Of a DNA stretch of 64,000 nucleotides, positions 23,226-35,500 are shown piece after piece. The stretch is from Loripinus fragilis (Eukaryota; Mollusca; Bivalvia; Lucinida; Lucinidae), in the NCBI GenBank assembly GCA_964019695.1, contig OZ026517.1:59603634-59667633 (forward strand). Reading direction: 5' to 3'. Below the pieces are notes generated by a model. It ran no database searches and had not been told where the DNA came from. It worked only from the letters and a program-made list of their open reading frames with translations. Position numbers and translations under genes: made by a program. The stretch's first letter is position 1. Each line of letters begins with the position of its first letter.

Positions 23226-23413
23226 CACCGGATAGGTGGCAATCAAAATCGCTCTTTACAATCGACGAACGCGGATCAAAAATCGCTAGAAACAATGTTT
23301 TCGATTGCCAGTCGGCGACTGGCGACACATGGCAATCGAAAACTCTGTTTTTAACGATTTTTGATCTACGTTCGTCGATAGTATACACGTTTTCGATTGC
23401 CGCCTACCCAGTA
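23226..23413. mobile_element. MITE, CACCGGATAGGCGGCAATC family, copy 2
   Basis: The left end CACCGGATAGGTGGCAATC pairs with the right end GATTGCCGCCTACCCAGT. The inner pairs ATCGACGAACGCGGATC and GATCTACGTTCGTCGAT are also inverted. It is similar to 9085-9262 along its full length. The right terminus is the more eroded. Confidence 0.85.
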
Positions 23414-23733
23414 TGCTATTGAGGTTGTATCACTCATAAACCAAAATGAATGAGACCATCAAATTCAATTATGATTTTATTCTGCACAAATTCTAGCAGC
23501 TTCTTTTTCCAAATATGTCTTTATTGTGTCAAACATACAGTGCAGAAGCCGCAAAATGTGGCGTTTCATCAGGGTCTACGTTGTTTTGAAATGTTAAGTT
23601 ACGCGATTAGAACATATTTTCGTAAATGCGTTAATTTTGTTTCCACAAGTGCATAATTTGATTTTAGACCAGCTACGCCCCTGACTGTATGCGTCTTGGG
23701 GTTAATAAGATGGCCAGGATGAGGAGTAGCCAC

Positions 23734-23779
<46 letters not shown>

Positions 23780-23800
23780 GACGGACAGACAGACGGACAG
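23734..23800. repeat. GA and CAGA/CGGA microsatellite at the gap edge
   Basis: (GA)n passes into (CAGA)n and (CGGACAGA)n and runs straight into unknown bases. The gap was probably caused by this simple repeat. Confidence 0.95.
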
Positions 23801-24000
23801 NNNNNNNNNNNNNNNNNNNNNNNNNNNNNNNNNNNNNNNNNNNNNNNNNNNNNNNNNNNNNNNNNNNNNNNNNNNNNNNNNNNNNNNNNNNNNNNNNNNN
23901 NNNNNNNNNNNNNNNNNNNNNNNNNNNNNNNNNNNNNNNNNNNNNNNNNNNNNNNNNNNNNNNNNNNNNNNNNNNNNNNNNNNNNNNNNNNNNNNNNNNN
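23801..24000. other. Assembly gap, 200 N
   Basis: Exactly 200 unknown bases, probably a placeholder of arbitrary length. An exon could be hidden here. Confidence 1.
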
Positions 24001-24792
24001 GCTAACCTTTGCTGGTCACACATGTCACATTGTTGGAAATCTCATGTCCAGCTCATATAATACAGTCATGAATTATGTTCATGTGACCTTTGACCTTGAG
24101 ATTGAAATGCCGTGACTGAAAACATTACTCTTATTGAGACAGATGTGTGTGAAATATTTTCTGAATGCTAACAAGGGTTCTGGAAATAGGTAGTAGACAT
24201 GTATTCTGTACCATTAAACAGGGTTCGCACAGGCTTGAAAAGTACTTGAATTTAGAAGACTTTCTTGAAAAGTCCTTGAAAATTAAATATGCCGTGAAAA
24301 GTACTGGAATGTCACACAAAGACCTTGAAAAGTTCTTGTATTCTTCTTTTTTCTGTAGGACAACACTGTTGATAGCGATCTAAATCAGTATAAAATCTTT
24401 GTGTTTTTATATGGTGCAGCAAATGATGCACCAAATAAAGGCACAACAAATTTATACTAGTTTTCTAGTACTACTGTGTTTCCAGGTCTTAAGTGACCCC
24501 CACTTTTTGCTAATTATTCTTCAATGTTGAGCTTTTTTGCAAAATAAATGAGAGAAATGAATTTAGATATGGACCGCGTAATTGAATTTATTTTTTCCAC
24601 ATAAATATGAGTTTTTGTATAGGCTGGGATTAGATGGAATTTTGGTGTGTTTTTGCCGCTCCTCTTTGAATTAGTCCCCAAGTGAACCTAAACATGGCTT
24701 ATACAGGTAAGTGGAGGTAATTCGTCAGTCCCACAGATAAGAGTGCGTAACAGAAAATATTTTTCCTATTTCTCAACCCCAAAAAATGTCTT

Positions 24793-24858
24793 GTGTTCTC
24801 AAAACAACTGTCTCAATGTGTTTCGATGATACGGTTCTTTTGAGAACCCAAAACAAGT
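24793..24858. repeat. Solo hairpin of the ACTCAAAAGAGCCGTCTC family
   Basis: TTCTCAAAACAACTGTCTCA and the inverse ACGGTTCTTTTGAGAACCC are separated by a longer loop than in the array units. Confidence 0.65.
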
Positions 24859-25327
24859 GTTTAAACTGATGAAGACAATCGCAACTTCACACTAAAATTG
24901 CTTAAATGGCCCAATCTTGGTGCATTAGGCTATGATATACTGCTTAGGCTGACTCATAAACTTCACTGTGCATCTAAAATCAATGCAATGAAATGGCCTG
25001 TGTTCAAAATCGATTCAAGTAACAGTATTGTCTGAACCTTAAATGATGGGTTGTTGTCCTCTGCTAAATTTTCATTCAAGATATATGTTTTCTAAAAATA
25101 TGTCTTTCAGGAAGACAAGTAGGTTATCAAACAGTATGGATCCAGATAATGCCCAACATTTTAAGCCTTCACTTGGCTTCGGCTGTTGACAAGGTTTACC
25201 AGCGAAATAGCTTTAGCAGGCAAATATTTGATGATCTTAAAGATGAATGTATTTATGTGATTCGCTATTTCTCGTCAACTCTCGAATTTGCTTGAATTGT
25301 CATCATAAACTCTTTACTTACTAGTGT

Positions 25328-25506
25328 CAACTGCTGATAACCTTTGCAAACAATTTGGACCCAGATCAGGCCCGGCAAAACGACGGGCATGATCTGAATC
25401 AAAACTGCTTGACACTCTACTGATATTTCCGAAATATGTTTTAGAAAATGTGTTTTAGAAAAAAACAGCAACAAACTGATTTTGAAAAAAATATCAGCAG
25501 ACGACA
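25328..25506. mobile_element. Foldback MITE, GATCTGGGTCC family
   Basis: ACTGCTGATAACCTTTGCAA, CAATTTGGACCCAGATCAGG, a GCAAAACGACGGGC centre, then GATCTGAATCAAAACTG and an AT-rich stretch ending ATCAGCAGACGAC. Its ends are inverted relative to each other. Confidence 0.8.
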
Positions 25507-25560
25507 AAACACTGAGAAATTACCTCGTATGCAAAATGAGTCAATGAATTGAAATGGCCC

Positions 25561-25662
25561 AGCAGGCACACATAGTTGACTCAACATTGATTTAACGTTG
25601 ATTCAACGCAATGGTGTTGAATCAACGTTGAATCTATCTTGAGTCAACAATGTGTGCCTGCA
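25561..25662. mobile_element. Near-perfect palindromic element, ~100 bp
   Basis: AGCAGGCACACATAGTTGAC at the left pairs with GTCAACAATGTGTGCCTGC at the right. The centre ACGTTGATTCAAC pairs with GTTGAATCAACGT. The whole element can fold on itself, and it is non-coding. Confidence 0.85.
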
Positions 25663-26297
25663 GGGGGAAGGTGTTACATGTACATACATGTTTCATGCTT
25701 AAGTCTTACATTTACCTGCTTTCAATAAGGCACGGTCTAGGACCCCTATAGACTTTTACAATGCCTGTGGCCTGTGTGTCAAAATGATGACGAGTGAGGT
25801 CTCGTTGAATCAGCGGATATAGATAATCCTGTAGGCTAGTACATATCATCATAGCAATGCAAATATACCACGTGTATCTATTGGGGTACACATGGGTATA
25901 TTCACAGCGAAAAACAACTAAGTTATTCTTTTGCACAGAGGATCTGGGCTTCATTTACAAATATGGGCGTCTCCCAAAAATCAGTTTTAGTTACACGTTG
26001 TGCATTTAAATCCATATGCTAAGTGCCGTTCTCCTAAGTTTAATTTAAAGCTGTTTAAAAAAAGAAAAACGGGGGTCACTTTAAACCTGGAAACACATTA
26101 ATTTCTCCACTATCTCAGTCTAGCATTTCTGAAGTAGAATTTTAACACTTAAATCAGCATTTTTCAAAATTTATTAGTCATTGAAAACTGTTGAAGAAGC
26201 TTTTAGAGGTCCTTGAAAAGTCCTTGAATTTTACTCATACTTGCCTGTATGAGCTATGAAAAAGCTCTTATTTATGTTCATAATCTCTTGTTTTCAG

Positions 26298-26560
26298 GAA
26301 CTGAAAAAGTCATTTCTAAAATCCATTGAAAACAGACTGGTAGATGGGGTGCTAAAGTTTGGATCTCACAGTCTAAAATTTACTACAAATATCAGTGAAC
26401 CAGTCAAGGAAACTTTACTTTCTGTTGTGACTGAGGACCAAGAGGCCTTACATGAAAGTTTTAATGTAGCTGTGTACCAAGACAATCTTTCCAGTAATAT
26501 TCTGGGCAATACTGTGATATATGCCGATGTTGTGCCAAGTACCATGACATTATTAGATGG
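26298..26560 (+). CDS. HLCS: HLCS exon A (connector before the catalytic domain)
   Basis: The acceptor is CTCTTGTTTTCAG; the exon starts in phase 0 with GAACTG. It encodes 87 residues ending VVPSTMTLLDG, the conserved strand that leads into the ligase core, and closes at GATGG followed by GTAAGG. Upstream exons should encode the N-terminal regulatory half. None is recognisable between 1 and 26297, though the gap at 23801-24000 could conceal a short one. Confidence 0.93.
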
Positions 26561-29500
26561 GTAAGGTGGTTAAAAATAGAAAAAATACTGTTTTCAACCT
26601 TAGGCCAAATAAAAAAAAAAGTTTGTTTCGAGTAACAGGTCTGAAAATTTTAGGTAGGGTAAGCACACATATGTGTTTAAATTATTTTTTTTTCTGGAAA
26701 AAAATATAATTTTATGCATTTTGAAAGGCATTTCACCTTTTAAAATGCATCAAAATTATTTTTTTTCCCAGAAAACCTGAAAAAAAGGTTTCACCAGTAA
26801 TTTTAGGTAGGGTAGGGTTACCCTAAACACAGGTATTTTTTTATTTGGCCTTATACATATTGGCCTCAATGTGACAAAACCTGTCTTTGGGGTTTCCCAC
26901 TAAGTGGGACTAAAACCAGTCTCCTCAGCTACAGAGACTAGCTAGAATAGTAAAATTTGCTTGTAGCAAGTTTTGATATGATACTATCCAATAAGCGAAT
27001 AACAAAGGTGCTGATCAGACTGCACAGATGTACTACTGGTCTGCACCTTTGTTGTTCGCAAATGCCCGAAGACAGGTTTTCTCGTGTCTAGGTCTATATA
27101 TAGGCACTTGCTCTTAAGGAGTGCTGTGCTTCAGTGGTAGAGAGCTTGATTGACTTGTCCATTCCTGGCCCCAGGATCATAGGAGATGCTGTGTTGTGTC
27201 CTTGAGCATGACACTTTTAAAACTATCCTCCCTGCTTAGTACTGGTTCAACCTATATAACTGAAAAGTTGTTGACTGGATGTAAGGCAACGATGGTCATG
27301 TTGGCTTTAAATGTGCACAGTGACTGTTATTAGCTCACCTGAGCCGAAGGCTCATGGGTGAGCTAATACTATACCAGTCACTCCGGCGTCCAACATTTTC
27401 AAACATCTTCTCCTCTGAAACCACTGGGCCAATTAAACTCAAATTTCAAAAGGAGACACCTTAGGTCGCAGGAACGAAAGTTTGTTCAAATGGTCTGGCC
27501 GTAGGGCTGCCACGATTCACCGATACATCGATGAAGCTCAATATGAAAGCCAGGGATACCCTATCTATACACAAGCCCAATACATATCGATATTTTCACG
27601 GAAATTGGCGAGAAATTACGATGGGAAAACTTAGTTTTTTTCCCTTTCAAAAGCCTCTGTTAAGGTCTATTTTCCCGTCCTGAGTGAAAAAACCCTGTTG
27701 AAAATTCCTTGGTGATGAGGTATGGCCCACCATAAATTTGAATATTCATGCCTGTAAAATTGCAATGCTGATGGAAGATCGTACTTTATTCAACTGCGGT
27801 ACCCCACCCGCCATAATAAGACAATAAATTTGATCTGAAGTTTTTGGCCATATTAACACTCTGGCAGCATAAACTAAGCTGTAATATAGCTTGCCTTTCA
27901 TAATAATGGGAGTTCTGATGATTAACAGCGTTAAAATCGAAAGCATGTTGCAAAAACAGATTTTTTGTCTTAGAAATGATCTCATGAAAAGTGCCCCGGA
28001 CAGTTGCTAAAATTAGCTAATTCTTCATTCAAGGGACATTATAAGTTTATTAACTCCCTTGTTGCAGTATAATTCCATGCCTATTGTTGTCTTATTCTAA
28101 TGGTATCATTCCCGACTTGGTTAAATCAATTATAGATTAACAAGGATGTTGTTGATTACAGTCTAGGGACTTAAACTTTCTTAAATATGGACATAAGAAT
28201 CGTATTGAGAAACCTTATTGTGATACGTATCGTATCGTGGCATAAGCGTATCGTCGCAGCCCTAGGTCCTAGTCACATGACCAAGATGGCCGCCACGCAC
28301 ATATATGGTAAAAAACCCTTTGAAAATTTTCTTCTCTAGAACCAGAAGGCCGATGACAGTGAGACTTTGTATGTAGCATTGGGGATGTGTGGCCTACTAA
28401 GCTTGTTCAAATGATGATCCTAGTTGATCTTGACCTACTTTACGTCAATAATTTTTTTAAAAGTTCATTTTTTGAAACCTGTTGAAGCCAAAGTCATTAT
28501 TCTTACTTAATATGTTTAACCTAATGTAACAATGGCTTAAAGAAGTTCCAAAGGCCAATGTTGACTTTTGACCTTTCAGCCAAGGTCATTCATATTTGAG
28601 GTCCATCAATATATTAAAACATAGTTTTCTCAGAAACCATTAGGTCAATTGAACTGTTTTTTCATATGAAGACTCCTTAGGACAAGTTAGCCAAAATTAA
28701 TACAAACTGTTCTGGTCACATGACCAAGATGGCCGACATGCCCATATGGTAAAAACCCTTTAAAAATCTTCTCGAGAACCAGAAGGCCTTGGGACTTGGT
28801 ATGTAGCATTGGGGATGTGAGGCCTACTAAGTTTGTTCAAATAATTATGATCCTAGGTTGACCTTGACCTACTTTATGTCAAGGTCAAATTTGCTTCCTA
28901 ATGCATTTAAAAGGATTTTTTTTTAAAAGTTGATTTTTTGAAAACTGTTGAAGCCAAAGTCATTATTCTCTCTTGATATGTTTAACCTAATGTGACAATG
29001 GCTATAAATAAGTTCCAAAGGTCAAGGTTGACTTTTGATCTTTCAGCCAAGGTCTCTCATATTCGAGTCTCATCAATATATTAAAACAGTTTTCTCAGAA
29101 ACTACTAGGCCAATGAACTCAAATTTCATATGGAGACTCCATAAGTTGAGAGGAGTAAATTTATAACAAATATGAATGGTCACATGACCAAGTTGGCCAC
29201 CATGCCCATATAAAACCCTTTAAAAATCTCCTTCTCTAGAACCAAATGACCAATGGCCTTGGGATGTAATATTGGGGATGTGGGCCGTACCAGGTTTGCA
29301 CAAATGATGAACAAATGATGAATCTGGGTTGACCTTGACCTTTTTTTTACAGCTATGCCAGTTTGATTCCTAATGTATTTATATTGGAAAAATCTTAAAA
29401 TTTTCATGTTTCTATAACTGTTTAAGTGATAATCATAATGCTTGCAAGAAATGTTAAACCTAATGAGACAGCACCAAAGGTCAAGCTGACCTTTCATCCA

Positions 29501-32500
29501 AGGCCACTCATTTTGGACTGTCACACATGTTTCTAAGAAATCACTGGGCTGTTTGAAATTAAATTTCATATAATGGAGTATAATACTATTCAGTAGAAAA
29601 AAGCAAACTAAAATTATGATATTTATGTTAGGTCACTTGACAAAAATGGCCACCATGCTCATATATGATAAAACAAAATATGTGGAAATAATAAGGCTAA
29701 GTTGACCTTGACCTATTGTAACATTTTTAAGGAGATCAGGTGAGCGCTTTAGGGCCTTCAGGTCCTCTAGTCTTGTTGTGAGAGATAAATTGGGCCTCGA
29801 CGCGAGGCTGAATAAGTTATTAACTTAAACAAAATGCTTGCTCTTATCAGTGCACATTGAGTTAATTTATTGGCTGCACAGGTTTAGATAGACAAAAATT
29901 TTGAGCGTAAAATTGTGAATATTTTCTTTTCCATTAGTTTTAACATGTGTTTTGGGTGCCCAAAAGAACCATCTCATTGAGATGGTTCTTTTGAGTACCC
30001 ACAACATATGTTTTGCTTGAGAAATAAAAAATTAAATTTTTGTTATGCCCTCTTAACTAAAGGCATGTGTCTGTTTACAATACATGATAATTTCATTTTG
30101 TGGATGAAAAAGCATGGATCCTGATCAGCTGGCTTCTCAGATGATCTAGATGTACACTCTTTTAAAAGAGGTATACAATTTTGAAAAAAAGTACCGGTAT
30201 GTGCTTAGTCCTGTCTATAGATTTTTTCTTTCTTTCTTTATATGCTGCAACACCCCCTTGCAAGCATTACATACAGGTGGGTTGCATCTTAAAGCCACGG
30301 TACAAAAAGTGTTCCGAAAAAGAGCTGAATAAAAGATGATATTGTTAAAAAGAATGTACAGCAATTTAAAAGCAGGCTAAAACAGGTTTTTGTTGGGTTA
30401 AAACATTGGGTGGTCACTGAATTTTACCAAGCTTTGGCAGTGTTACAACAGAACATGGTAGTCTATTTCAATATACAGCTGCTGCAGGGAAGAACGAGTA
30501 CTAATATAAGGATCATACATGTTTTTTTCAAGCTGGGTTTATGGTAGCTGCTTGAACACCAGGCCATTGGGCCGAGTGTAAAAAATCTTCAGAGAGACCC
30601 GGCAAGTGTTAATGCTATGAAACAAACATGTGTGATCGTTATTCTTGCATATTTGACTGAAAACTAGGGCTGGCACGATTAATCGAAATATCGGTTAATC
30701 GGTCGATATGCAATAGAAAAACGATTATCCATATGAAAATAAAAAAAATGATTACTTTAAATGGATGTTCTGTTTATTTATTCAATTAAAATCCATGCGT
30801 AAGTGCCTCATGTGATGTTTTGTTTAGACAAGAAGTGCATTGTCATAAACAGTAGATGTGTATAAATTGCTGTAACGAAGTAGTAAAACATTGTACTCTG
30901 CAGGCTTTCTCATCAACTGATTATTAGAAAAATTTATACTTGCGCTTCTCTGTTTTAAAGAGTACAAAATTATGAAACGTTCGTAAGATGAACAATCTAG
31001 GATACAAGTTGTTTTTCTCCGCGGTTAAATTCGAGTTTAGAAGCTTTCAATTTTACCGACGTTAACAGCGGGTCTTTTTTACATAAAAGTGTTTGTGTCA
31101 TGCTAAGGAGACTTCCTTTTGCATGACGTCACGCAACATGAAGTTGACAACAACAAATGGCCGACTGTCTCATTACCGACTTTGCCAATTAGCAAGTCAA
31201 TTTTCTTCCAGTAGAGTGGATGACGACTTGTTATGAGCAAAGGTACCAACTTATATTTGAAACCTATTGTCATTTGAATATATAACATGCGCTACTTAGT
31301 TTTGTGTTGCGAAACGATTGGGAAATCAATATCATTAACTATGCAAAAGTTGTCAAAATGTTCCGAGACCTTCTTTCAAGTTTGAGGGATTACTAATCGG
31401 TTATATATTATGCATGGCTATTTTGGTGCATAAATGTTTAAAAAAAATGCTATTTATGAAATTTACTGCGGAACACTCAAAAACAATCATGGCAGAATCA
31501 ACAAATGAAGTCACGTTAGGCGATGCTGGCAGAAACCAGATTTCTGTCAGTGGCGTCTCCGGCTTGGCCCCCTCTCAGGTGTGGGGGGCAGGGTCGGGCC
31601 ATTGTGGCAAATCCAGCAAGCATCTGAGAAATTTCAGGGTGGGCACTCTTAATGTGAACACTCTAAAAGGGAGGGTCTGCGAGGTGGTGGAAACACTATC
31701 TCGTAGAAAAGTAGACCTTTGTTGTGTCCAAGAGACCAGATACCGGGGTGGTCATTGCCGTATAACAACGGGCAAAGACTCAAGGTACAAACTGTTCTGG
31801 TCTGGAAACAACAAGGGTACTGCTGGTGTTGGAGTGTTTGTGGCGGAGAAGTGGATAGAGAAGGTATTTGAGGTCAAGCGAGTCTCCAACCGGATCATCC
31901 TGGTGAAGATCATAGTCGGTCAGCGGGTGCTTTGTCTTCTGTCTGTCTATGCCCCACAGTGTGGTCTCAGTGATTCTGTAAAGGATCTATTCTACGACCA
32001 ACTTAGGGCGGTGACTGCAATGATCTCAGCATCGGAATTCCTCATCCCATGTGGTGATTGGAATGGCCATGTAGGCAGTACAGGCTCCGGTTACAAAGAA
32101 GTTCATGGAGGCTATGGGTATGGCAAGCCAGACCCTGATAGTGAGGGTGAGAGGATCCTGGAATATGCACTAGCATATGACCTGTTCCTTCGTAACACAT
32201 GTTTCAGGAAACGTGACAGTCACCTCATCACATACAGGTCCGGTAATACAGCAACCCAGATAGACTTCATGTTATTTTGAAAGAGCCTGCACAAACTTGT
32301 TATGGATGTGAAGGTGATTCCTGGAGAGGAGGTTGTTCTGCAGCATCAGCTCCTTGTGTGCGACATGATGATTGATATGCCGCCCCAAATCAAGCGCAAA
32401 TTCACCCCACGTCCAAAAGTGTGGAAGCTCAAGAGATCCTCAAACCTGTAGCCGATTCCAGGAAGTCTTCAAGGCACATGTGCCCGCTGTGGAAACTGAA

Positions 32501-35500
32501 GCGGCTACTACTACTGAGGAAATCTGGGCGAAACTCAAGACAGGTTTGCTGAAGACAACAGAGGAGGTGTGCGGCACAACAAAGCCCCACCGATGGCGAC
32601 GTGAAACTTGGTGGTGGAATAAGGAAGTAGATGATGCCATCACAGCCAAGCGCCAAGCTTTCAAAGCATGGAAGGCTGGCAAATGCACACAAGCATCATA
32701 TAACACTGCCAAGCGCATCTCCAGACGTGTGGTGCACCAAGCACGCCACGAAGCAGACAAGGTGGTCTATGAGGGCATTGACCACAAGTCGTCTGATATC
32801 TTCCGCCTCGCCAACCAGATGAGGAAAGAGAATGTTGATGTTGTAGGCGACAAGCCAGTGAAGAATGACACTGGGGAAATGTCAATGAGCGAGGAGGCAA
32901 AGCAGAATGCATGGGCTGAACATTATGAAAGGCTTCTCAACGTTGAATTTGATTGGGACCCTGATCACCTGTCCAATGAACCTCCGTTAGAAGGCCCGCC
33001 TATCCCAATCACTATTGACATGGTGAAGAAGGCCATCTCAAAGATGAAATCGGGCAAAGCTGCAGGTCCATCAGGCATAGTGGTGGAGATGATCAAGGCA
33101 GCAGGTGATACAGGGGCCACCTTGATCCGAGATCTTGCTACTGCGATTATCCGGGACGGCAAGGTCCCAACTGACTGGGAGGAAAGTTTCGTTGTCTGCC
33201 TTTACAAGGGCAAGGGTGATGCTTTGGATAGAGGCAACTATCAAGGCCTCAAGCTGACTGAGCAGGCCATGAAGATCCTAGAGAGGATTGTCGATGGTCT
33301 CATAAGACAGGTGGTGTCTATTGACGACTCCCAGTTTGGCTTTGTACCAGGAAGAGGCACTACAGATGCAATCTTTGTGGTCTGGCAGCTGCAGGAGAAA
33401 TACCTAGCAGTGAACAAGAGGCTTTATATGGCCTTCGTGGACCTAGAGAAAGCATTTGACCGTGTCCCTCGGAAGGTTATCTGGTGGGCCCTGAGAAAGC
33501 TAGGCGTTGAGGAATGGATTGTGCGGTTAGTCCAGGGAATGTACGCTAATGCACGAAGCCGGGTTCGTGTTGGCGAGGGTTTCAGCAAAGAGTTTGAGGT
33601 GAAGGTCGGGGTCCATCAGGGATCCGTACTCAGTCCCTTGCTCTTCATCATTGTGCTGGAAGCCTTGTCACGTGAGTTTCGGGCTGGTGTTCCCTGGGAG
33701 GACCTATATGCAGGTGATCTTGTCATCATTGCTGACTCCCTAGAGGAATGTGTCAGGAGGCTCTTGATATGGAAAGAAGCCATGGAGAAGAAGGGATTGA
33801 GGGTGAATGCAGGAAAGACAAAAGTCATGATCTGTGGTACAGGCCTGGACCTCTTGCAGAGTTCAGGCGAATACCCATGCGCTGTCTGTCGTACAGGAGT
33901 AGGCAACAACAGCATCTACTGCAATGGCTGCAAACTTTGGGTGCATAAGAAATGCAGTGGGCTACAAAGACTGACACCAAATCCTGATTATAGGTGTGCA
34001 CGGTGCATGGGAAATGCTCGCCCTATTGACGGCAGACCACTGAGTGAAGTCCATGTTGGACCTGATAAGCTTGAGGTGGTAGCTTCCTTCTGCTACCTAG
34101 GTGACATGCTTTCTGCTGGTGGAGGCTGTGAAATGGTGGTCACTACTAGTGTGAAAACCGCCTGGAAGAAGTTCAGGGAGCTACTACCAGTTCTCACATC
34201 CCGCCACCTCTCTTACAAGACCCGTGGCCATGTGTACAGCTCTTGCGTGCGGAGCGCCATGCTCCATGCCAGTGAAACTTGGTCACTTACCAAGACGAAC
34301 CTGCAGCGCTTGCAACGTAATGATAGGGCCACGATCAGACAGATCTGCAGTATCAAGCCAGAGGATGTGGCCAGGGTAAGGTCAAGCGAGCTACTGGCAA
34401 AGCTTCAGCTTGAGGACCTCGACATCATTTTGAGAGAGAGAAGGCTTCGCTGGTTTGGGCATGTGGCGCGTTCGAGTGGTGCAATCAGAACAGCATATGA
34501 TATGCAGCAAGCGGGGGGGCAGGGAGGCCCAAGCAAACATGGAAGAAACTGACAGAGAAAGACTGCCGTGAGTGGAAGCTCACCACAGTTGTCACCACAG
34601 TTGACCCTCAAGAAAGGAGCACCTGGAGATCAGGTGTGAGATCTGCTATGCGTGCAGCTAGCCAGTTACCTGGAAAGGGGCCCACTGATGTGGATGATGC
34701 CCCTGCACCTGCACGTTAATCAAAAATCCGATTATGATATGATATGAACACTGGTAGATGGTTTAACTATTTAATATGTAGTTTCTTTACTTAAACATCT
34801 AATAACAATACCACAAAATTTAGTCTATGTGAAATAATAAGAGTTCAAACTAAAAAGGTAGATCCTTTTTAATAGCTGGTTTTCAACTATAAAACTTAGA
34901 AAATAGTCCTTTGTATAATATCTAGAATTCACTTCTATGGTAAACGGTAAGTCCAGTTTTCACAGAGAGTCAGTGAGGAAATCCACTCTAAAAAGTTTGT
35001 TTATAGTAATCCGTTCAGACGGCAATATCCAGCCTGAGTTCACTAAAATGGTTTAAACGTTACTGATCCTAAAATTATTCTGTATGTTAATGTTCTCAAA
35101 TTGTCACTGCTAGAGTTTATTTAGGCATGTGTTCTTATCACATAAATCACTAAATTGTGACAATCTCTTTTACACTTCTCACTGCTCAGGATATGATCAT
35201 CAAAGGTACTCTGATTGCTAAAGATATAGACATTAAAGTTGCCATATCAGTTGAGATCACTGTGACTAGTGTCTATTATCAGTTTGAGATCACTGATTGG
35301 CATATTAATTGTCAGAGCATTGAAGTCTACTTCCTTCCTTTGAGGGGTGATAATAATCAACAGCCCATAGCAATCTAGTATCACTTTGATCTCATTTCCT
35401 GGACAGTGGCCCAATTTATTTATTTTCTATGAAAATTCAACTTAAAACACTGAAATTATAACCAAGAAATGATAAAACTTTATGAACTCATTTGCATGCA

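Larger units (their letters stand above)
24476..26096. mobile_element. Nested TIR element, GTGTTTCCAGG ends
   Basis: The left end GTGTTTCCAGGTCTTAAGTG, then ACCCCCA, is the inverse of the right end CGGGGGTCACTTTAAACCTG, then GAAACAC. About 27 bp pair with three or four mismatches. No transposase frame is visible. It contains the hairpin at 24793, a foldback copy at 25328 and a palindromic element at 25561. Confidence 0.7.
24220..26258. mobile_element. Composite TIR element directly upstream of the first HLCS exon
   Basis: The left end is CAGGGTTCGCACAGGCTTG, then CTTGAAAAG copies. The right end is CTTGAAAAGTCCTTGAATTT, then GCCTGTATGAGCTATG, an eroded inverse of the left end. The interior was invaded by another TIR element (24476-26096). 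The right terminus lies only about 40 bp before the exon acceptor at 26297. A shorter relative is at 5787-6261. Confidence 0.55.
31414..34750 (+). mobile_element. RTE-like LINE (endonuclease + RT + zinc finger), inactivated
   Basis: A near-complete single-ORF-type retrotransposon inside the hAT element. An N-terminal endonuclease (to 32280), linker, RT, a PHD-like cysteine finger and a C-terminal region run to TAA at 34716-34718. It ends in a short GATATGATATGA repeat, as RTE-type elements often end in simple repeats. A nonsense codon, two frameshifts and a lost catalytic aspartate disable it. The frame is far better kept than in the other LINEs here, so it is younger. Base composition is also less AT-rich than the flanks. 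Confidence 0.88.

Noticed and set aside
24165..24383. Possible upstream HLCS exon (72-codon frame rich in LEKFL)
   Set aside because: The frame is made of the CTTGAAAAG motif of the TIR element starting at 24220, has no exon-like borders, and resembles no ligase segment.
32429..32912. Minus-strand frames of 83-106 codons under the RTE-like LINE
   Set aside because: They are shadows of the higher-GC RT coding region, with no motif of their own.
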